The notes under the pieces: model-generated
Databases searched by the model: none
Seen by the model: the letters and a program-made list of their open reading frames with translations, nothing else
Told to the model about the DNA's origin: nothing
Shown here: piece by piece, positions 1 to 8,135 of the stretch
How the letters are laid out: each line of letters starts with the position of its first letter
Numbering within the stretch: the stretch's first letter is position 1
Origin: a bacterium 1XD8-76
GTDB taxonomy: Bacteria > Bacillota > Clostridia > Lachnospirales > Lachnospiraceae
DNA length: 64,000 nucleotides
Direction: 5' to 3'
Assembly (NCBI GenBank): GCA_003611955.1
Contig: RAZE01000001.1
Span: forward strand, 434,001-498,000
Program-made: the position numbers and the translations under genes

Positions 1-1362
1 CTGGTAGTAGCTGCCGCCGCTTCCCTGGTCATGGCACAGTTAAACACGCTGAACCGTGTGCTCCAGGTGTGGACCGTTCACCGCTGTGACGCCTGTGTGG
101 AGAAAGGCGATGTGAAAGGGCTTCGCAGGACGATCTTTATTTACGGCGAGCTGATCCGTGTGGTATGTTTCATGATTCCCATGACGCTCGTGCTGAAATT
201 CGGCACGCAGGGACTCGGCATTCTGATGAACGGCCTTCCGGAGTGGGCTACGAATATGTTCACCGTGGCGGGCGGAATGATGCCGGCTCTCGGCTTCGCG
301 ATGGTCATCATGGTGATCGGTAAGGGCGCCCTGATTCCTTTCTTTGTGGCAGGATTTTTCTTTGCGCAGTATACGGGGCTCGACAGCGTGGTCGGAGCAC
401 TGCTGGGCGCTTTCCTCGGCTGGTTTTATATGATGTCTACAAAAGATAAAGACGATACGGGCGGACTCTTCGGAGATCTGGGATCGATTATGAAAGAGAC
501 CAGGAAAGGCGAAGATTTCTGGAAAGACAGACTTATCAGCCAGAAGACGTTTAAGAAAGTATGGTTTAACTGGCGTATGGCGATCTGCCATGTAGACAAT
601 GTGGAACGTTTGCAGGCGTCGGGCATGGCCTACACGATGGCTCCGGCTCTGGAGGAACTTTATCCGGACAACAAGGAGGAGAGGATTGCGGGTCTGAAGC
701 GCCATATGGAATTTTTCATCACGGAAAATATGGTCGGCGGAATCATCCCGGGAATCGTGCTCTCAATGGAGGAAGAACGCGCCAAAGCGATCAAAAAAGG
801 CATGGACGGAGACGAGGTGGTGAGCTCCGAACTTATCAATTCGGTAAAATCGGGTATGATGGGACCTTTCGCGGGAATAGGCGATACCCTGAACTATTCC
901 ACGATCAAGCCGGTTCTCACAGCGTTTTTCATGGGCTTTGCCCAGCTGGGACACATCTGGGCTCCGATCACGTATGTGGTGATCCTGTATGTGATCCTGA
1001 TCCTGGAAGGCTGGTTTATGTACAACACCGGTTATAAATTGGGCAGTAAGTCGGCGGCTTCCATTCTGCGGAACAATTCCGTGCAAAAAGTAATCACATT
1101 TTTCAGTATTCTGGGTTTGTTTGTGATGGGTGTGATGACGGCTCAGAATGTATCGGTAGCCCTCGGAATCAATCTGCCTTTCGCTACGGAAACTTTAAGC
1201 CTGCAGGAAACGCTGATCGATGCGATCGTTCCCGGCCTTTTGCCTCTGGCAACGGTATTCGGCATCTACGCTTATCTGAAGAAGGGCGGAAATATTCTGA
1301 AAGCGACGCTGTGGATTCTGGCGATCGCCATCGTGCTGGGCGGATTGGGAATTTTGATATAA
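1..1362 (+). CDS. PTS IIC-IID fusion, mannose/fructose/sorbose family (5' end outside window)
   Basis: The reading frame is open from base 1 and ends at 1362, so the N-terminus lies upstream of the window. The visible product (about 453 residues) begins in the C-terminal half of a mannose-family EIIC: several hydrophobic segments and the typical stretch GGMMPALGFAMVI. It then runs without a stop through a charged linker (about residues 145-185) into a complete EIID. EIID hallmarks are FITENMVGGIIPGI, the SMEEE stretch and MMGPFAGIGDTL, followed by C-terminal membrane segments. EIIC and EIID are usually separate genes, so this is a fusion. It would form the membrane channel of a sugar-importing phosphotransferase. 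The matching IIB lies at 2294; no IIA is in the window and it may be upstream. The sugar cannot be told from sequence. Confidence 0.9.
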   Translation: MVVAAAASLVMAQLNTLNRVLQVWTVHRCDACVEKGDVKGLRRTIFIYGELIRVVCFMIPMTLVLKFGTQGLGILMNGLPEWATNMFTVAGGMMPALGFAMVIMVIGKGALIPFFVAGFFFAQYTGLDSVVGALLGAFLGWFYMMSTKDKDDTGGLFGDLGSIMKETRKGEDFWKDRLISQKTFKKVWFNWRMAICHVDNVERLQASGMAYTMAPALEELYPDNKEERIAGLKRHMEFFITENMVGGIIPGIVLSMEEERAKAIKKGMDGDEVVSSELINSVKSGMMGPFAGIGDTLNYSTIKPVLTAFFMGFAQLGHIWAPITYVVILYVILILEGWFMYNTGYKLGSKSAASILRNNSVQKVITFFSILGLFVMGVMTAQNVSVALGINLPFATETLSLQETLIDAIVPGLLPLATVFGIYAYLKKGGNILKATLWILAIAIVLGGLGILI

Positions 1363-1399
1363 AAGAGACTGTAATTCATTTCAGGGAGGAAGACAAATT

Positions 1400-2263
1400 A
1401 TGTTGGTATCAATGCTGGAAATTTTAAACAAAGCGAAGAAAGGAGGTTACGGCGTACTGGCGCCCAATGTGTTTAACGAGGATTCGGTCAGAGCCTGCCT
1501 GGAGGCGGCGGTGGAGTTAGATTCCCCGGTTATCATCGATGTGCTGCAGAGCAATCACAGGGATCTGGTGTCTTTCGGACATATCGTTCGACAGCTGGCA
1601 AATGAGGTCCGCATTCCGGTTGCGCTGAATCTGGATCATGGCGATACATATGAGGCCTGCGTGCAGGCTATCTATGGAGGCTTTACCGGTATCATGGTGG
1701 ACCGCGCGTCTTTGTCTTTTGAGGAGAACGCGAAAGAAGTGGCATATTTTAAACGGATCTGCGCGCCTCTGGGAATCACGGTGGAGGCGGAATTCGGACA
1801 GATCGCCGACGGCTGCGATTACGCGGAAAAGAGGGAGGAATATCTGACGGATCCGGATCAGGCGGCGGAATTTGTGAAACTTTCCGGCTGCGACTGCCTG
1901 GCGGTATCCATCGGCGAGGCCCACGGGGAATACACCAACGGAAGCCCCGATATCGACTTTGAACGTCTGGAGGAGTTGAAGAAAAAAGTGGATGTTCCGC
2001 TGGTATTCCATGGCGGTTCCTATTCCGGTTTTGACAATATTGCGAAATGCTGCAGGATCGGCTGTCAGAAAGTGAATATGGGAACGGACGCCTATAACTA
2101 CGGGCTTCAGAAACTGTTTGAGGACGGAAGATATCAGGCCGGCGAAAATATAGGAGCCCGTATGGCGGGCAACATTATGTGGGCGGGCTATAAGGAGCGC
2201 ATGATGGATTATATGAAAGTGACCGGCTCGGCGGGAAAGAACTGGATAAAAACGGAAGGATAA
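1400..2263 (+). CDS. Class II ketose-bisphosphate aldolase (Fba/GatY/KbaY family)
   Basis: A 287-residue zinc-dependent aldolase expected to split a ketose 1,6-bisphosphate into dihydroxyacetone phosphate and an aldehyde phosphate. Visible family marks are LNLDHGD (catalytic Asp and metal His), TVEAEFG, the metal-ligand region GEAHGEY, FHGGS and KVNMGTD, in the normal order and length. The family pattern HGGSG reads HGGSY here and the phosphate-loop region reads MVDRAS, so the substrate may not be fructose or tagatose bisphosphate. A GGGAGGA-like ribosome site sits just before the ATG. A second in-frame ATG four codons later is also possible. It lies between the PTS IIC-IID and IIB genes, in the same direction and with short gaps, so it very probably acts on the sugar this PTS imports. 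Confidence 0.87.
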   Translation: MLVSMLEILNKAKKGGYGVLAPNVFNEDSVRACLEAAVELDSPVIIDVLQSNHRDLVSFGHIVRQLANEVRIPVALNLDHGDTYEACVQAIYGGFTGIMVDRASLSFEENAKEVAYFKRICAPLGITVEAEFGQIADGCDYAEKREEYLTDPDQAAEFVKLSGCDCLAVSIGEAHGEYTNGSPDIDFERLEELKKKVDVPLVFHGGSYSGFDNIAKCCRIGCQKVNMGTDAYNYGLQKLFEDGRYQAGENIGARMAGNIMWAGYKERMMDYMKVTGSAGKNWIKTEG

Positions 2264-2293
2264 CAAAGAGATCCGAACAGAAAGGAGACAGAT

Positions 2294-2794
2294 ATGGGAC
2301 AGTTAGCGTTGGTAAGAATTGACGCGCGTCTGATCCACGGCCAGGTGTGTACACAGTGGCTGTACCGGACGGGTGCAAAGAAAATTTATATCATCGATGA
2401 TACTATTGCGGGAGATGAATTTCTTGCGGAGATTTTCTACATGGCAACGCCGGTAGGTACGAAACTCGAAGTGATTACTGCCGAGGAGGCGGGGAAGCGC
2501 TGGGCGGAGAATGGTCTGGGGGATACGGAACCGATCTTTGTCCTGTTTAAGGGAATGAAAATGGCTCACAAGGCATACTACGCGGGTTTTAAGTATCCGT
2601 CTCTGCAGGTAGGAAGTATTGGAGGCGGCGTCGGGCGCAAGAATGTGCTGGGGCCGATCTCTTTTAGCGACGAGGATGCCCGGATGTTTGACGAGATGGT
2701 GAAGGATGGGCTGGACGGTTATTTTCAGCCGGTTCCGGATGACAGGAAAACACCCTGGGCAGACGTAAAAGCAAAACATTATCCGGATATGTGA
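2294..2794 (+). CDS. PTS IIB subunit, mannose/fructose/sorbose family
   Basis: A 166-residue cytoplasmic phosphocarrier of the EIIB-Man family. The N-terminus has the family signature LVRIDARLIHGQV, in which His15 is the expected phosphorylated residue, followed by the beta-strand IYIIDD and the late GGGVGRK region. It would accept phosphate from a IIA and pass it to the sugar carried by the IIC-IID protein at the start of the window. A good AAAGGAGA ribosome site precedes the ATG. Splitting of IIB from IIC-IID by the aldolase gene shows that the enzyme and transporter are encoded as one unit. Confidence 0.9.
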   Translation: MGQLALVRIDARLIHGQVCTQWLYRTGAKKIYIIDDTIAGDEFLAEIFYMATPVGTKLEVITAEEAGKRWAENGLGDTEPIFVLFKGMKMAHKAYYAGFKYPSLQVGSIGGGVGRKNVLGPISFSDEDARMFDEMVKDGLDGYFQPVPDDRKTPWADVKAKHYPDM

Positions 2795-2805
2795 GGAGGT
2801 AATAG

Positions 2806-3096
2806 ATGGCATCAGTACTGGTAAGAAAACCCACGGCCGAAGAGGAGGCTCTTTTGAAAGCGCAGCCCACCTGGGAACATGAACCTGAAAAATGGAAAAC
2901 GGTTTATGACGAGAGGGAGGAAACCTGTCTCGTCATAGAGGGCAGCGCCTATGTGGAGACCATGGACGGGGAGCGTTATTATTTTGCAGAGGGGGATCTG
3001 GTAACTTTTGAACCTCATCTGGAATGCTGGTGGTGTGTGGAGAAGCCAATTAAAAAGCATTACATTTTTGATCTTGGGTATAGGAAGCAGGATTAA
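2806..3096 (+). CDS. Small cupin-domain protein
   Basis: A 96-residue single-domain protein with the look of a cupin (RmlC-like) fold. The central part reads VIEGSAYVETMDGERYYFAEGDLVTFEPHLECWW, which gives the G(X)nPxG-like turns and the late Glu/His of a cupin, although the classical HxH motif is not obvious. It is close to the EutQ/DUF861-type cupins that sit beside sugar and polyol genes. It follows the PTS IIB gene by 11 bases with a GAGGAGG ribosome site, and a terminator begins at its stop codon, so it is the last gene of the PTS operon. It might be a sugar-phosphate isomerase or a regulator; no catalytic residues were identified. Confidence 0.75.
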   Translation: MASVLVRKPTAEEEALLKAQPTWEHEPEKWKTVYDEREETCLVIEGSAYVETMDGERYYFAEGDLVTFEPHLECWWCVEKPIKKHYIFDLGYRKQD

Positions 3097-3147
3097 AAAA
3101 GCAGATGCGGGCGAAGCGAAATGGTTTCGGCCGCATTGTGCTTTTTT
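3095..3147 (+). terminator. Rho-independent terminator of the PTS/aldolase operon
   Basis: An A-rich and GC-rich left arm (AAAAAAGCAGATGCGG, from 3095) pairs with CCGCATTGTGCTTTTTT ending at 3147, with one bulge, and ends in six T residues. It begins at the stop codon of the cupin gene. Confidence 0.85.
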
Positions 3148-3164
3148 GGAAAGCTGGATATAAT
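3136..3164 (+). promoter_or_regulatory. Sigma-A-type promoter of the deoR-dhaK-dhaL operon
   Basis: TTGTGC at 3136-3141 and TATAAT at 3159-3164 are separated by 17 bases. The -35 box lies inside the 3' arm of the preceding terminator, so the two signals share DNA. The regulator start codon is about 27 bases downstream of the expected start of transcription. Confidence 0.6.
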
Positions 3165-3197
3165 TTTTTCAATCGCTATGCTCAGGGGGAAAAGACT

Positions 3198-3995
3198 ATG
3201 AAGAAAAAAGTGGAGAGACGACAGGAAGAAATTACACAGCTGGTTCTGCAGAATAAACAGATAAGTGTGAAAAAGCTTGCGCAGCAGCTGAGTGTGACAC
3301 AGGAGACCATTCGCCGGGATCTGACCATTCTGGAAGACAAGGGGATCCTCTACCGAACACATGGCGGCGCGGTCGTGCGGGACACCTATATGGACATTCC
3401 CATGGAATACCGCATTCAGGAGAACCACGACGTAAAAAAAGACATTTGCCGGGAAATACTCCGCTATATCCGGAATGGAAGCAGTATTTTTGTGGATCCC
3501 AGCAGCACGGTTCTCCCGCTGGGAAAACTGTTGAATCACCGGAAAAACGTGCTGATCGTGACCAACTGCCTGGAGTTTGCGGAAGCGGCTCAGGCCAGCA
3601 AAAACAGGATTATTCTTCTGGGGGGTACCTACTCTCATTCCGGCAGGCGCACGGAAGGCCATTTTGCGTACGATATGCTGCAGAAGTTTATGTTTGATGT
3701 AGCGCTTCTGGGGATGGACGGCTGCTTTGGTATGGACGGTCCGGGAACTTTGACGGAGGATGCCATCGCGCTCAACAGGCATGTGATCGAGCGGGCTCAG
3801 AAAAAGATACTCATGGGAACGGCAGAAAAATTTGAGCGCAAGACAAAATTTCAGTACGCGAAATTCGGTGAGTTCGATCAGGTTATCGCGGAATATTTCC
3901 CGGAGAAACTGCGGGATATGATCTCTCCGGAAAAATTGACAGAGATATATGGAAATGATAGAATCAGAAAAACAACAGGAGGAGGTAGCAAATGA
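3198..3995 (+). CDS. DeoR-family transcriptional regulator
   Basis: A 265-residue regulator. The N-terminal helix-turn-helix is typical of DeoR proteins (RRQEEITQLV, then VKKLAQQLSVTQETIRRDLTILEDKGILYRTHGGAV). The C-terminal part is the sugar-phosphate sensing domain with IFVDPSSTVLPLG, LLGGTYS and LLGMDG. The ATG at 3198 was chosen because an AGGGGGAAAAG ribosome site precedes it and the helix-turn-helix begins just after it; an upstream in-frame ATG at 3105 lies inside the terminator. Its stop overlaps the dhaK start by four bases (ATGA). It probably represses its own operon, and perhaps the upstream PTS operon, in response to a phosphorylated intermediate. Confidence 0.9.
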   Translation: MKKKVERRQEEITQLVLQNKQISVKKLAQQLSVTQETIRRDLTILEDKGILYRTHGGAVVRDTYMDIPMEYRIQENHDVKKDICREILRYIRNGSSIFVDPSSTVLPLGKLLNHRKNVLIVTNCLEFAEAAQASKNRIILLGGTYSHSGRRTEGHFAYDMLQKFMFDVALLGMDGCFGMDGPGTLTEDAIALNRHVIERAQKKILMGTAEKFERKTKFQYAKFGEFDQVIAEYFPEKLRDMISPEKLTEIYGNDRIRKTTGGGSK

Positions 3996-4984
3996 AGAAA
4001 ATATTAAACGCACCGGAAGCTTATACGGATGACATGTTAAAAGGAATCTATGGGGCCCACGCTGACCAGGTGAAATGTACGGGGGACGATTTACGCTGCT
4101 ATTGCAGGGCCCAAAAGACAGACCGGAAAGTTGCCATTATCACGGGCGGTGGTACGGGACATCTGCCGCTGTTTCTTGGATATGTGGGGGACGGTCTGCT
4201 GGACGGCTGCGCTGTGGGAAGCGTATTCCAGAGCCCTTCTTCCGAGCAGATATACAAGGTGAGCAGGGAAGTGGAGGCAGGCGCGGGGATCCTTTATCTG
4301 TACGGAAACTACACCGGAGATATTATGAATTTTGATATGGCTGCCGAGATGTGTGAGATGGACGACATCGAGACCAGAAGTATCGTGGGAGCAGACGATG
4401 TGAACAGCAGTGCGGACCAGGAGAGACGAAGAGGAGTGGCAGGTATTTTCTTTATGTACAAGTGCGCGGGAGCCAAAGCGGCGGAGATGGGAACGCTGGA
4501 TGAGGTGCTGGAAGCGGCGCAGAAGGCGAAAGACAATACCCGCACGGTGGGATTTGCTCTGACACCCTGCATTATCCCCGAAGTAGGCCATTCTAACTTT
4601 ACGCTGGGAGAAAATGAGATGGCTATGGGGATGGGTATCCACGGTGAGCCGGGAATCTGGAACGGACCTGTCAAGACGGCGGACGAACTGGCAAAAGAAA
4701 GTCTCGATACGCTTCTGGCCGATATGCCGGTGGCGGAGGGTGAGGAGATCTGTGTGTTGATAAACGGTCTCGGAGCCACCAGCATCGAGGAACTTTACAT
4801 TCTTTCCGGAAGTGTCAGAAGTTGTCTGGATGAGAAGAAGATCAAAGTTTACCGCACTTTTGTGGGAGAATATGCCACCAGCATGGAGATGGCGGGAGCG
4901 TCTGTTTCCATCTGCAAAGTGGATGAGGAAATGAAAAAGTGGATCGATCGTCCGGTGAAAACACCTTTTTATGTGCAGGCGTAA
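3992..4984 (+). CDS. dhaK: Dihydroxyacetone kinase DhaK-like subunit
   Basis: A 330-residue substrate-binding subunit of the Dak kinase family. MGIHGEPG contains His217, the residue that binds the ketone of dihydroxyacetone covalently in characterised DhaK proteins. The N-terminal substrate loop reads GGGTGHLPLFLGYVG where classical DhaK has GGGSGHEP, and GNYTGDIMNFDMA is conserved. The replacement of Glu by Leu suggests a larger or different ketose such as erythrulose, which is an inference. It overlaps deoR by four bases and is followed by dhaL. No dhaM-like phosphocarrier is present, so the phosphate donor (ATP or a PTS protein encoded elsewhere) is open. Confidence 0.85.
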   Translation: MKKILNAPEAYTDDMLKGIYGAHADQVKCTGDDLRCYCRAQKTDRKVAIITGGGTGHLPLFLGYVGDGLLDGCAVGSVFQSPSSEQIYKVSREVEAGAGILYLYGNYTGDIMNFDMAAEMCEMDDIETRSIVGADDVNSSADQERRRGVAGIFFMYKCAGAKAAEMGTLDEVLEAAQKAKDNTRTVGFALTPCIIPEVGHSNFTLGENEMAMGMGIHGEPGIWNGPVKTADELAKESLDTLLADMPVAEGEEICVLINGLGATSIEELYILSGSVRSCLDEKKIKVYRTFVGEYATSMEMAGASVSICKVDEEMKKWIDRPVKTPFYVQA

Positions 4985-5010
4985 AGAAAAGGGAGAAGGG
5001 AGGATCAGCG

Positions 5011-5649
5011 ATGGAAAAATATGGTGTGGAACAGCTGCCGGAGCTTTTTGAGGGGGCAGCAGCCATCTTTGCGGAGAAAAAGGATGAACTGTGCGCCATG
5101 GATGCCAACATGGGAGACGGAGATCTGGGACTTACCATGAACAAGGGTTTCGCCGCGCTGCCGGATTTTATACGGCAGAATACGGAGGCGGGAGACGCGG
5201 GGAAGACTCTGATGAAGGCAGCTATGAAAATGGCGGCTCTTGTGCCGAGCACCATGGGCACATTGATGAGCAGCGGTATTATGGAAGGCGGAAAAGCTTT
5301 GAAGGGATGCGGCGAGTTCGGCGCTTCGGAGCTTGCGGCCTTCCTGCAGGCTTTCGCGAACGGTATTCAGAAACGGGGAAAATGTCAGCCGGGAGATTGC
5401 ACTATATTGGATGCGATGGCTCCGGCAGCGGAGAAAGCGGCGGCCGCGGCCGGGAGGGGGGAATCCCTGGCCGGGGTGATCGCGGAAGCGCTTGAGGGCG
5501 CCAGAGAAGGCGTGGAAGCCACAAAAGACATGATTCCCAAATATGGGAAGGCGGCAGTTTTCTCCGCTAAGGCTTCGGGGATTGCCGATCAGGGAGCGAT
5601 GGCCGCCATGTATCTTCTGGAAGGGCTTAAAAACAGTATCTGCAGTTAG
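5011..5649 (+). CDS. dhaL: Dihydroxyacetone kinase DhaL-like subunit
   Basis: A 212-residue nucleotide-binding subunit of the Dak family. The metal-binding motif reads MDANMGDGDLGLTM, keeping the three Asp residues of the family but with Leu where the usual motif has His (GDGDHG). Later family features are the MGTLMSSGIMEGG and PGDCTILDAMAPA stretches. Length matches known DhaL proteins. The ATG at 5011 follows AGGGAGGA; an in-frame upstream ATG would lie inside dhaK. It forms an operon with deoR and dhaK, and its stop codon overlaps by four bases the stop codon of the convergent aldolase gene. Confidence 0.86.
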   Translation: MEKYGVEQLPELFEGAAAIFAEKKDELCAMDANMGDGDLGLTMNKGFAALPDFIRQNTEAGDAGKTLMKAAMKMAALVPSTMGTLMSSGIMEGGKALKGCGEFGASELAAFLQAFANGIQKRGKCQPGDCTILDAMAPAAEKAAAAAGRGESLAGVIAEALEGAREGVEATKDMIPKYGKAAVFSAKASGIADQGAMAAMYLLEGLKNSICS

Positions 5650-6323
5650 CAGTTGCTCATATTTTTTCCTGATCCGGTCAGCGATTCAAAGTCTTTGATA
5701 AAATCGTCGACGGCGGAAGTGATGGCCTGGTTTTTGACCAGGCCATCGATCACGTCCGGGGCAACTGTGGACGCGCCGATCCCGTATTCGCACAGCTCCA
5801 GAAGCTGCTGAGAGTTTTTAAAACTGGCGGCGAGGACCTCTGTTTTCAGGTCGTTGTTCTTAAAAATATCGTGGATGTGTTTTGCCACCTGGATTCCGTT
5901 GTACCCCATGTTATCGATGCGGTTGATATAGGGGGCGGTGTAGGAGGCGCCGCATTTTGCGGCGAGAAAGGCCTGCATGGGTGTGTAGACTGCCGTCGCA
6001 GTGATCGGGATCCCCAGCGCATGGAGCTCCTTCATTGCCTTAAAGCCTTCCGGGATGGAGGGAATCTTTACAAAGGTGTTTTTTCCGAGCTCCGCCGCTA
6101 TGCGGTGCGCTTCCTTCACCATGCCTTCTGCGTCCCGGGAGACTGCCTGCACATGCAGCTCCGCGTTGTCTCCGATAAACTGTCGAATCTCTTTTAACAC
6201 ATCGTAGGGCTTCCGGCCGCTCTTCGCGAGAATGGACGGATTGGTAGTCACTCCATCTATCGGATAAAATTCGTAAACCTTTTTGATCAGTTCGATATGG
6301 GCGTCGTCAATAATCAGTTTCAT
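5646..6323 (-). CDS. fsa: Fructose-6-phosphate aldolase / small transaldolase-family protein
   Basis: A 225-residue protein of the short transaldolase family (FSA/TalC). VTTNPSILAKSG at the N-terminus, the Schiff-base Lys86 in FVKIPSIPEG, and APYINRID are all present. Gln59 and Tyr132 sit where FSA enzymes have Gln59 and Tyr131 and true transaldolases have Glu and Phe. That supports fructose-6-phosphate aldolase activity (dihydroxyacetone plus glyceraldehyde 3-phosphate). This would make the substrate of the adjacent DhaKL kinase. It is convergent with dhaL with a four-base overlap and has its own promoter. An AGGAGAAC ribosome site precedes the ATG. Confidence 0.85.
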   Translation of the reverse strand: MKLIIDDAHIELIKKVYEFYPIDGVTTNPSILAKSGRKPYDVLKEIRQFIGDNAELHVQAVSRDAEGMVKEAHRIAAELGKNTFVKIPSIPEGFKAMKELHALGIPITATAVYTPMQAFLAAKCGASYTAPYINRIDNMGYNGIQVAKHIHDIFKNNDLKTEVLAASFKNSQQLLELCEYGIGASTVAPDVIDGLVKNQAITSAVDDFIKDFESLTGSGKNMSNC

Positions 6324-6362
6324 CCTGTTCTCCTTTCGTACAATGCTTGCTCTGTTCTTTCG

Positions 6363-6391
6363 ATGATATCATCCCGCCTCTTTTTTGACAA
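6363..6391 (-). promoter_or_regulatory. Promoter of the fructose-6-phosphate aldolase gene
   Basis: On the minus strand TTGTCA (6391-6386) and TATCAT (6368-6363) are separated by 17 bases, about 40 bases before the start codon of the aldolase gene. Confidence 0.5.
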
Positions 6392-6426
6392 TATGTTGAA
6401 AACTCACCGGTTCAAACCCTGTAATA

Positions 6427-6457
6427 ACAAAAACGCCGCGGCCTCATAAGCCGCGGC
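6427..6457 (-). terminator. Terminator downstream of tRNA-Arg
   Basis: The 8-base arms GCCGCGGC (6435-6442 and 6450-6457) enclose a 7-base loop and are followed on the minus strand by five T residues. It lies 8 bases beyond the 3' end of the tRNA. Confidence 0.88.
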
Positions 6458-6464
6458 ATTTATA

Positions 6465-6538
6465 CGTTCCTGAGCGGATTCGAACCGCTGGCCTTCCGCT
6501 TAGGAGGCGGACGCTCTATCCTGCTGAGCTACAGAAAC
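6465..6538 (-). tRNA. tRNA-Arg, anticodon CCT
   Basis: A 74-base cloverleaf reads on the minus strand. The acceptor arms GTTTCTG and CAGGAAC pair with one G-U. The D stem is GCTC/GAGC, the anticodon stem TCCGC/GCGGA with loop CTCCTAA, and the T arm AGCGG-TTCGAAT-CCGCT. The anticodon CCT reads the AGG arginine codon. CCA is not encoded. It stands alone between the aldolase and the carboxypeptidase genes. Confidence 0.95.
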
Positions 6539-6591
6539 AGATTAATCTGCCATTTAGTGTACCATAAACGGACGGGAAAGGCAACAGAAAA

Positions 6592-8082
6592 TTACCGACG
6601 TCTTCTGCGGCGCCTGCGGGAGCGCTTTGCGAGCCGGCGCTCTTTCCGTTTCAGGCGCTGGTCCCGGCGGTACTGTTTTTTCCTCTGGCGGCCATGCCGG
6701 AAATCCTGCCTGTTGTAGAAAACAGAATGCAGAATCAGGACAAGGATAGTGACAGCGGCGATGGACGAGATAATGAGCAGGAGCATCTTGATATTGATAA
6801 AAATAACATTGTCCGGCCTGCCGGTTACCGGCTCATCGTCACTGCTGAAATCGTAAGTGTGAGTATTCTGAGAGGAAAATACGATCTTGCCGGAACCGAT
6901 CAGGGTATCATGGTAGTAATAATCGATTTTGGCAACTTCGTTTTTCTGCAGATCCGCGGCTTCATAGTCTATTTCCGGCGTAAGATCTTCAAAAGTGGAC
7001 ATGTTGGGGAGTACGACATATCCGTCGGAAGCGATGGAGAGGATCGGGGAGGAATCCCCGAAAATATCGTTTCCGGTATAGAAAAAGTTGGAATTATTGA
7101 TAATGTGGCGGGAATCGTTGTCCGCGATATTTGCTTTTGTAAAATTCTGATAGCCATAGTCAAACAGAGTGACGGTATCTTCAAACTGAGCGGGGGACTC
7201 TTCCTTCATGACGACACAGATCAGGCGCATACCGGCCTGTTCGCATCCGGTGACAAGCGTCTGTCTCGCAGGATCCGTGTAACCGGTCTTGCCGCCAATG
7301 ATTCCCTCATAGGAGAGTTCGCCGTTGATCAGCTTATGTTTGTTTGTCTTATAAAAATCCTCGGATTGCCCGGCGGAGGGTGTAAAATGGTAGGAGGCGG
7401 TATTGCCGATCCGCCGAAGGACATCGTTCTGGAAATAGGCCCTTGCGATCAGGGCGAGATCGTAGGCGCTGGTGTAGTGATCGTCCGCATGGAGTCCGTT
7501 GGCGTTGACAAAATGGGTGTTCTGACAGCCCAGTTCCGCCGCCCTCTGATTCATCATCTCGGCAAAACCGTCCAGAGAACCTGCCGCATGTTCTGCCACA
7601 GCGTTTGCCACTTCGTTGGCGGAGGCGACCATAATGCCGTAAAGGCATTCTTCCATCGAAATATATTCTCCCGCGTCCATCCCCATATTGGAGCCGTCCG
7701 TAGGGACAGCGCTCACGGCTTCATAGGAAAAGTTTACCGTCTCATTTAGCGCGCACTGCTCTACGGCGATCAGGCAGGTCAACATTTTCGTGGTGCTGGC
7801 GGGATAGAGCTTCTCGTGGATATTTTTGGCATACAGAATAGTGCCGGTGTCGGCCTCCATCAAAATAGCGGATTCCGCGGTGATGGCAGGGCCTTTCGGC
7901 CAGTAGGACAGCTCGTTTGTCTGAATGGGGAGCAGAAGGCGCTTCTGCGCCGCCTGCTGCGCTTCGCTCAAAGGTTCTTCAGGCGCGGCGAGAACGGGAA
8001 AGGAAGCCTGTATCAAAACAGATACAGACAATATAACAGCGCAGATACAGGTAAAAAGTTTTCTCTTCTTTTGAAAGTTCAT
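6592..8082 (-). CDS. D-alanyl-D-alanine carboxypeptidase (PBP5/DacF family) with poly-Arg C-terminus
   Basis: A 496-residue S11-family penicillin-binding protein that trims peptidoglycan stem peptides outside the membrane. A signal peptide covers about residues 7-33. The active-site motifs are all present: S96-T-T-K99 in YPASTTKML, SAN in MVASANEV, and KTG in GGKTGYTD. The usual C-terminal beta domain is followed by a membrane segment (IKMLLLIISSIAAVTILV) and a very basic cytoplasmic tail of about 40 residues that ends in eight consecutive Arg. The ATG at 8082 follows AGGAGA at proper spacing; an in-frame ATG eight codons earlier has no such site. It is downstream of a TATAAT box and divergent from trmB. 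Confidence 0.92.
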   Translation of the reverse strand: MNFQKKRKLFTCICAVILSVSVLIQASFPVLAAPEEPLSEAQQAAQKRLLLPIQTNELSYWPKGPAITAESAILMEADTGTILYAKNIHEKLYPASTTKMLTCLIAVEQCALNETVNFSYEAVSAVPTDGSNMGMDAGEYISMEECLYGIMVASANEVANAVAEHAAGSLDGFAEMMNQRAAELGCQNTHFVNANGLHADDHYTSAYDLALIARAYFQNDVLRRIGNTASYHFTPSAGQSEDFYKTNKHKLINGELSYEGIIGGKTGYTDPARQTLVTGCEQAGMRLICVVMKEESPAQFEDTVTLFDYGYQNFTKANIADNDSRHIINNSNFFYTGNDIFGDSSPILSIASDGYVVLPNMSTFEDLTPEIDYEAADLQKNEVAKIDYYYHDTLIGSGKIVFSSQNTHTYDFSSDDEPVTGRPDNVIFINIKMLLLIISSIAAVTILVLILHSVFYNRQDFRHGRQRKKQYRRDQRLKRKERRLAKRSRRRRRRRR

Positions 8083-8104
8083 AAAGTATTTTCTCCTGTG
8101 AACC

Positions 8105-8135
8105 ATTATAGCATAATCTTTTTTAGTTTGTACAA
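8105..8135 (-). promoter_or_regulatory. Candidate promoter of the D,D-carboxypeptidase gene
   Basis: A perfect TATAAT (8110-8105 on the minus strand) is preceded by TTGTAC with a long 19-base spacer. The -10 box is convincing and the -35 box is weak. Confidence 0.4.
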
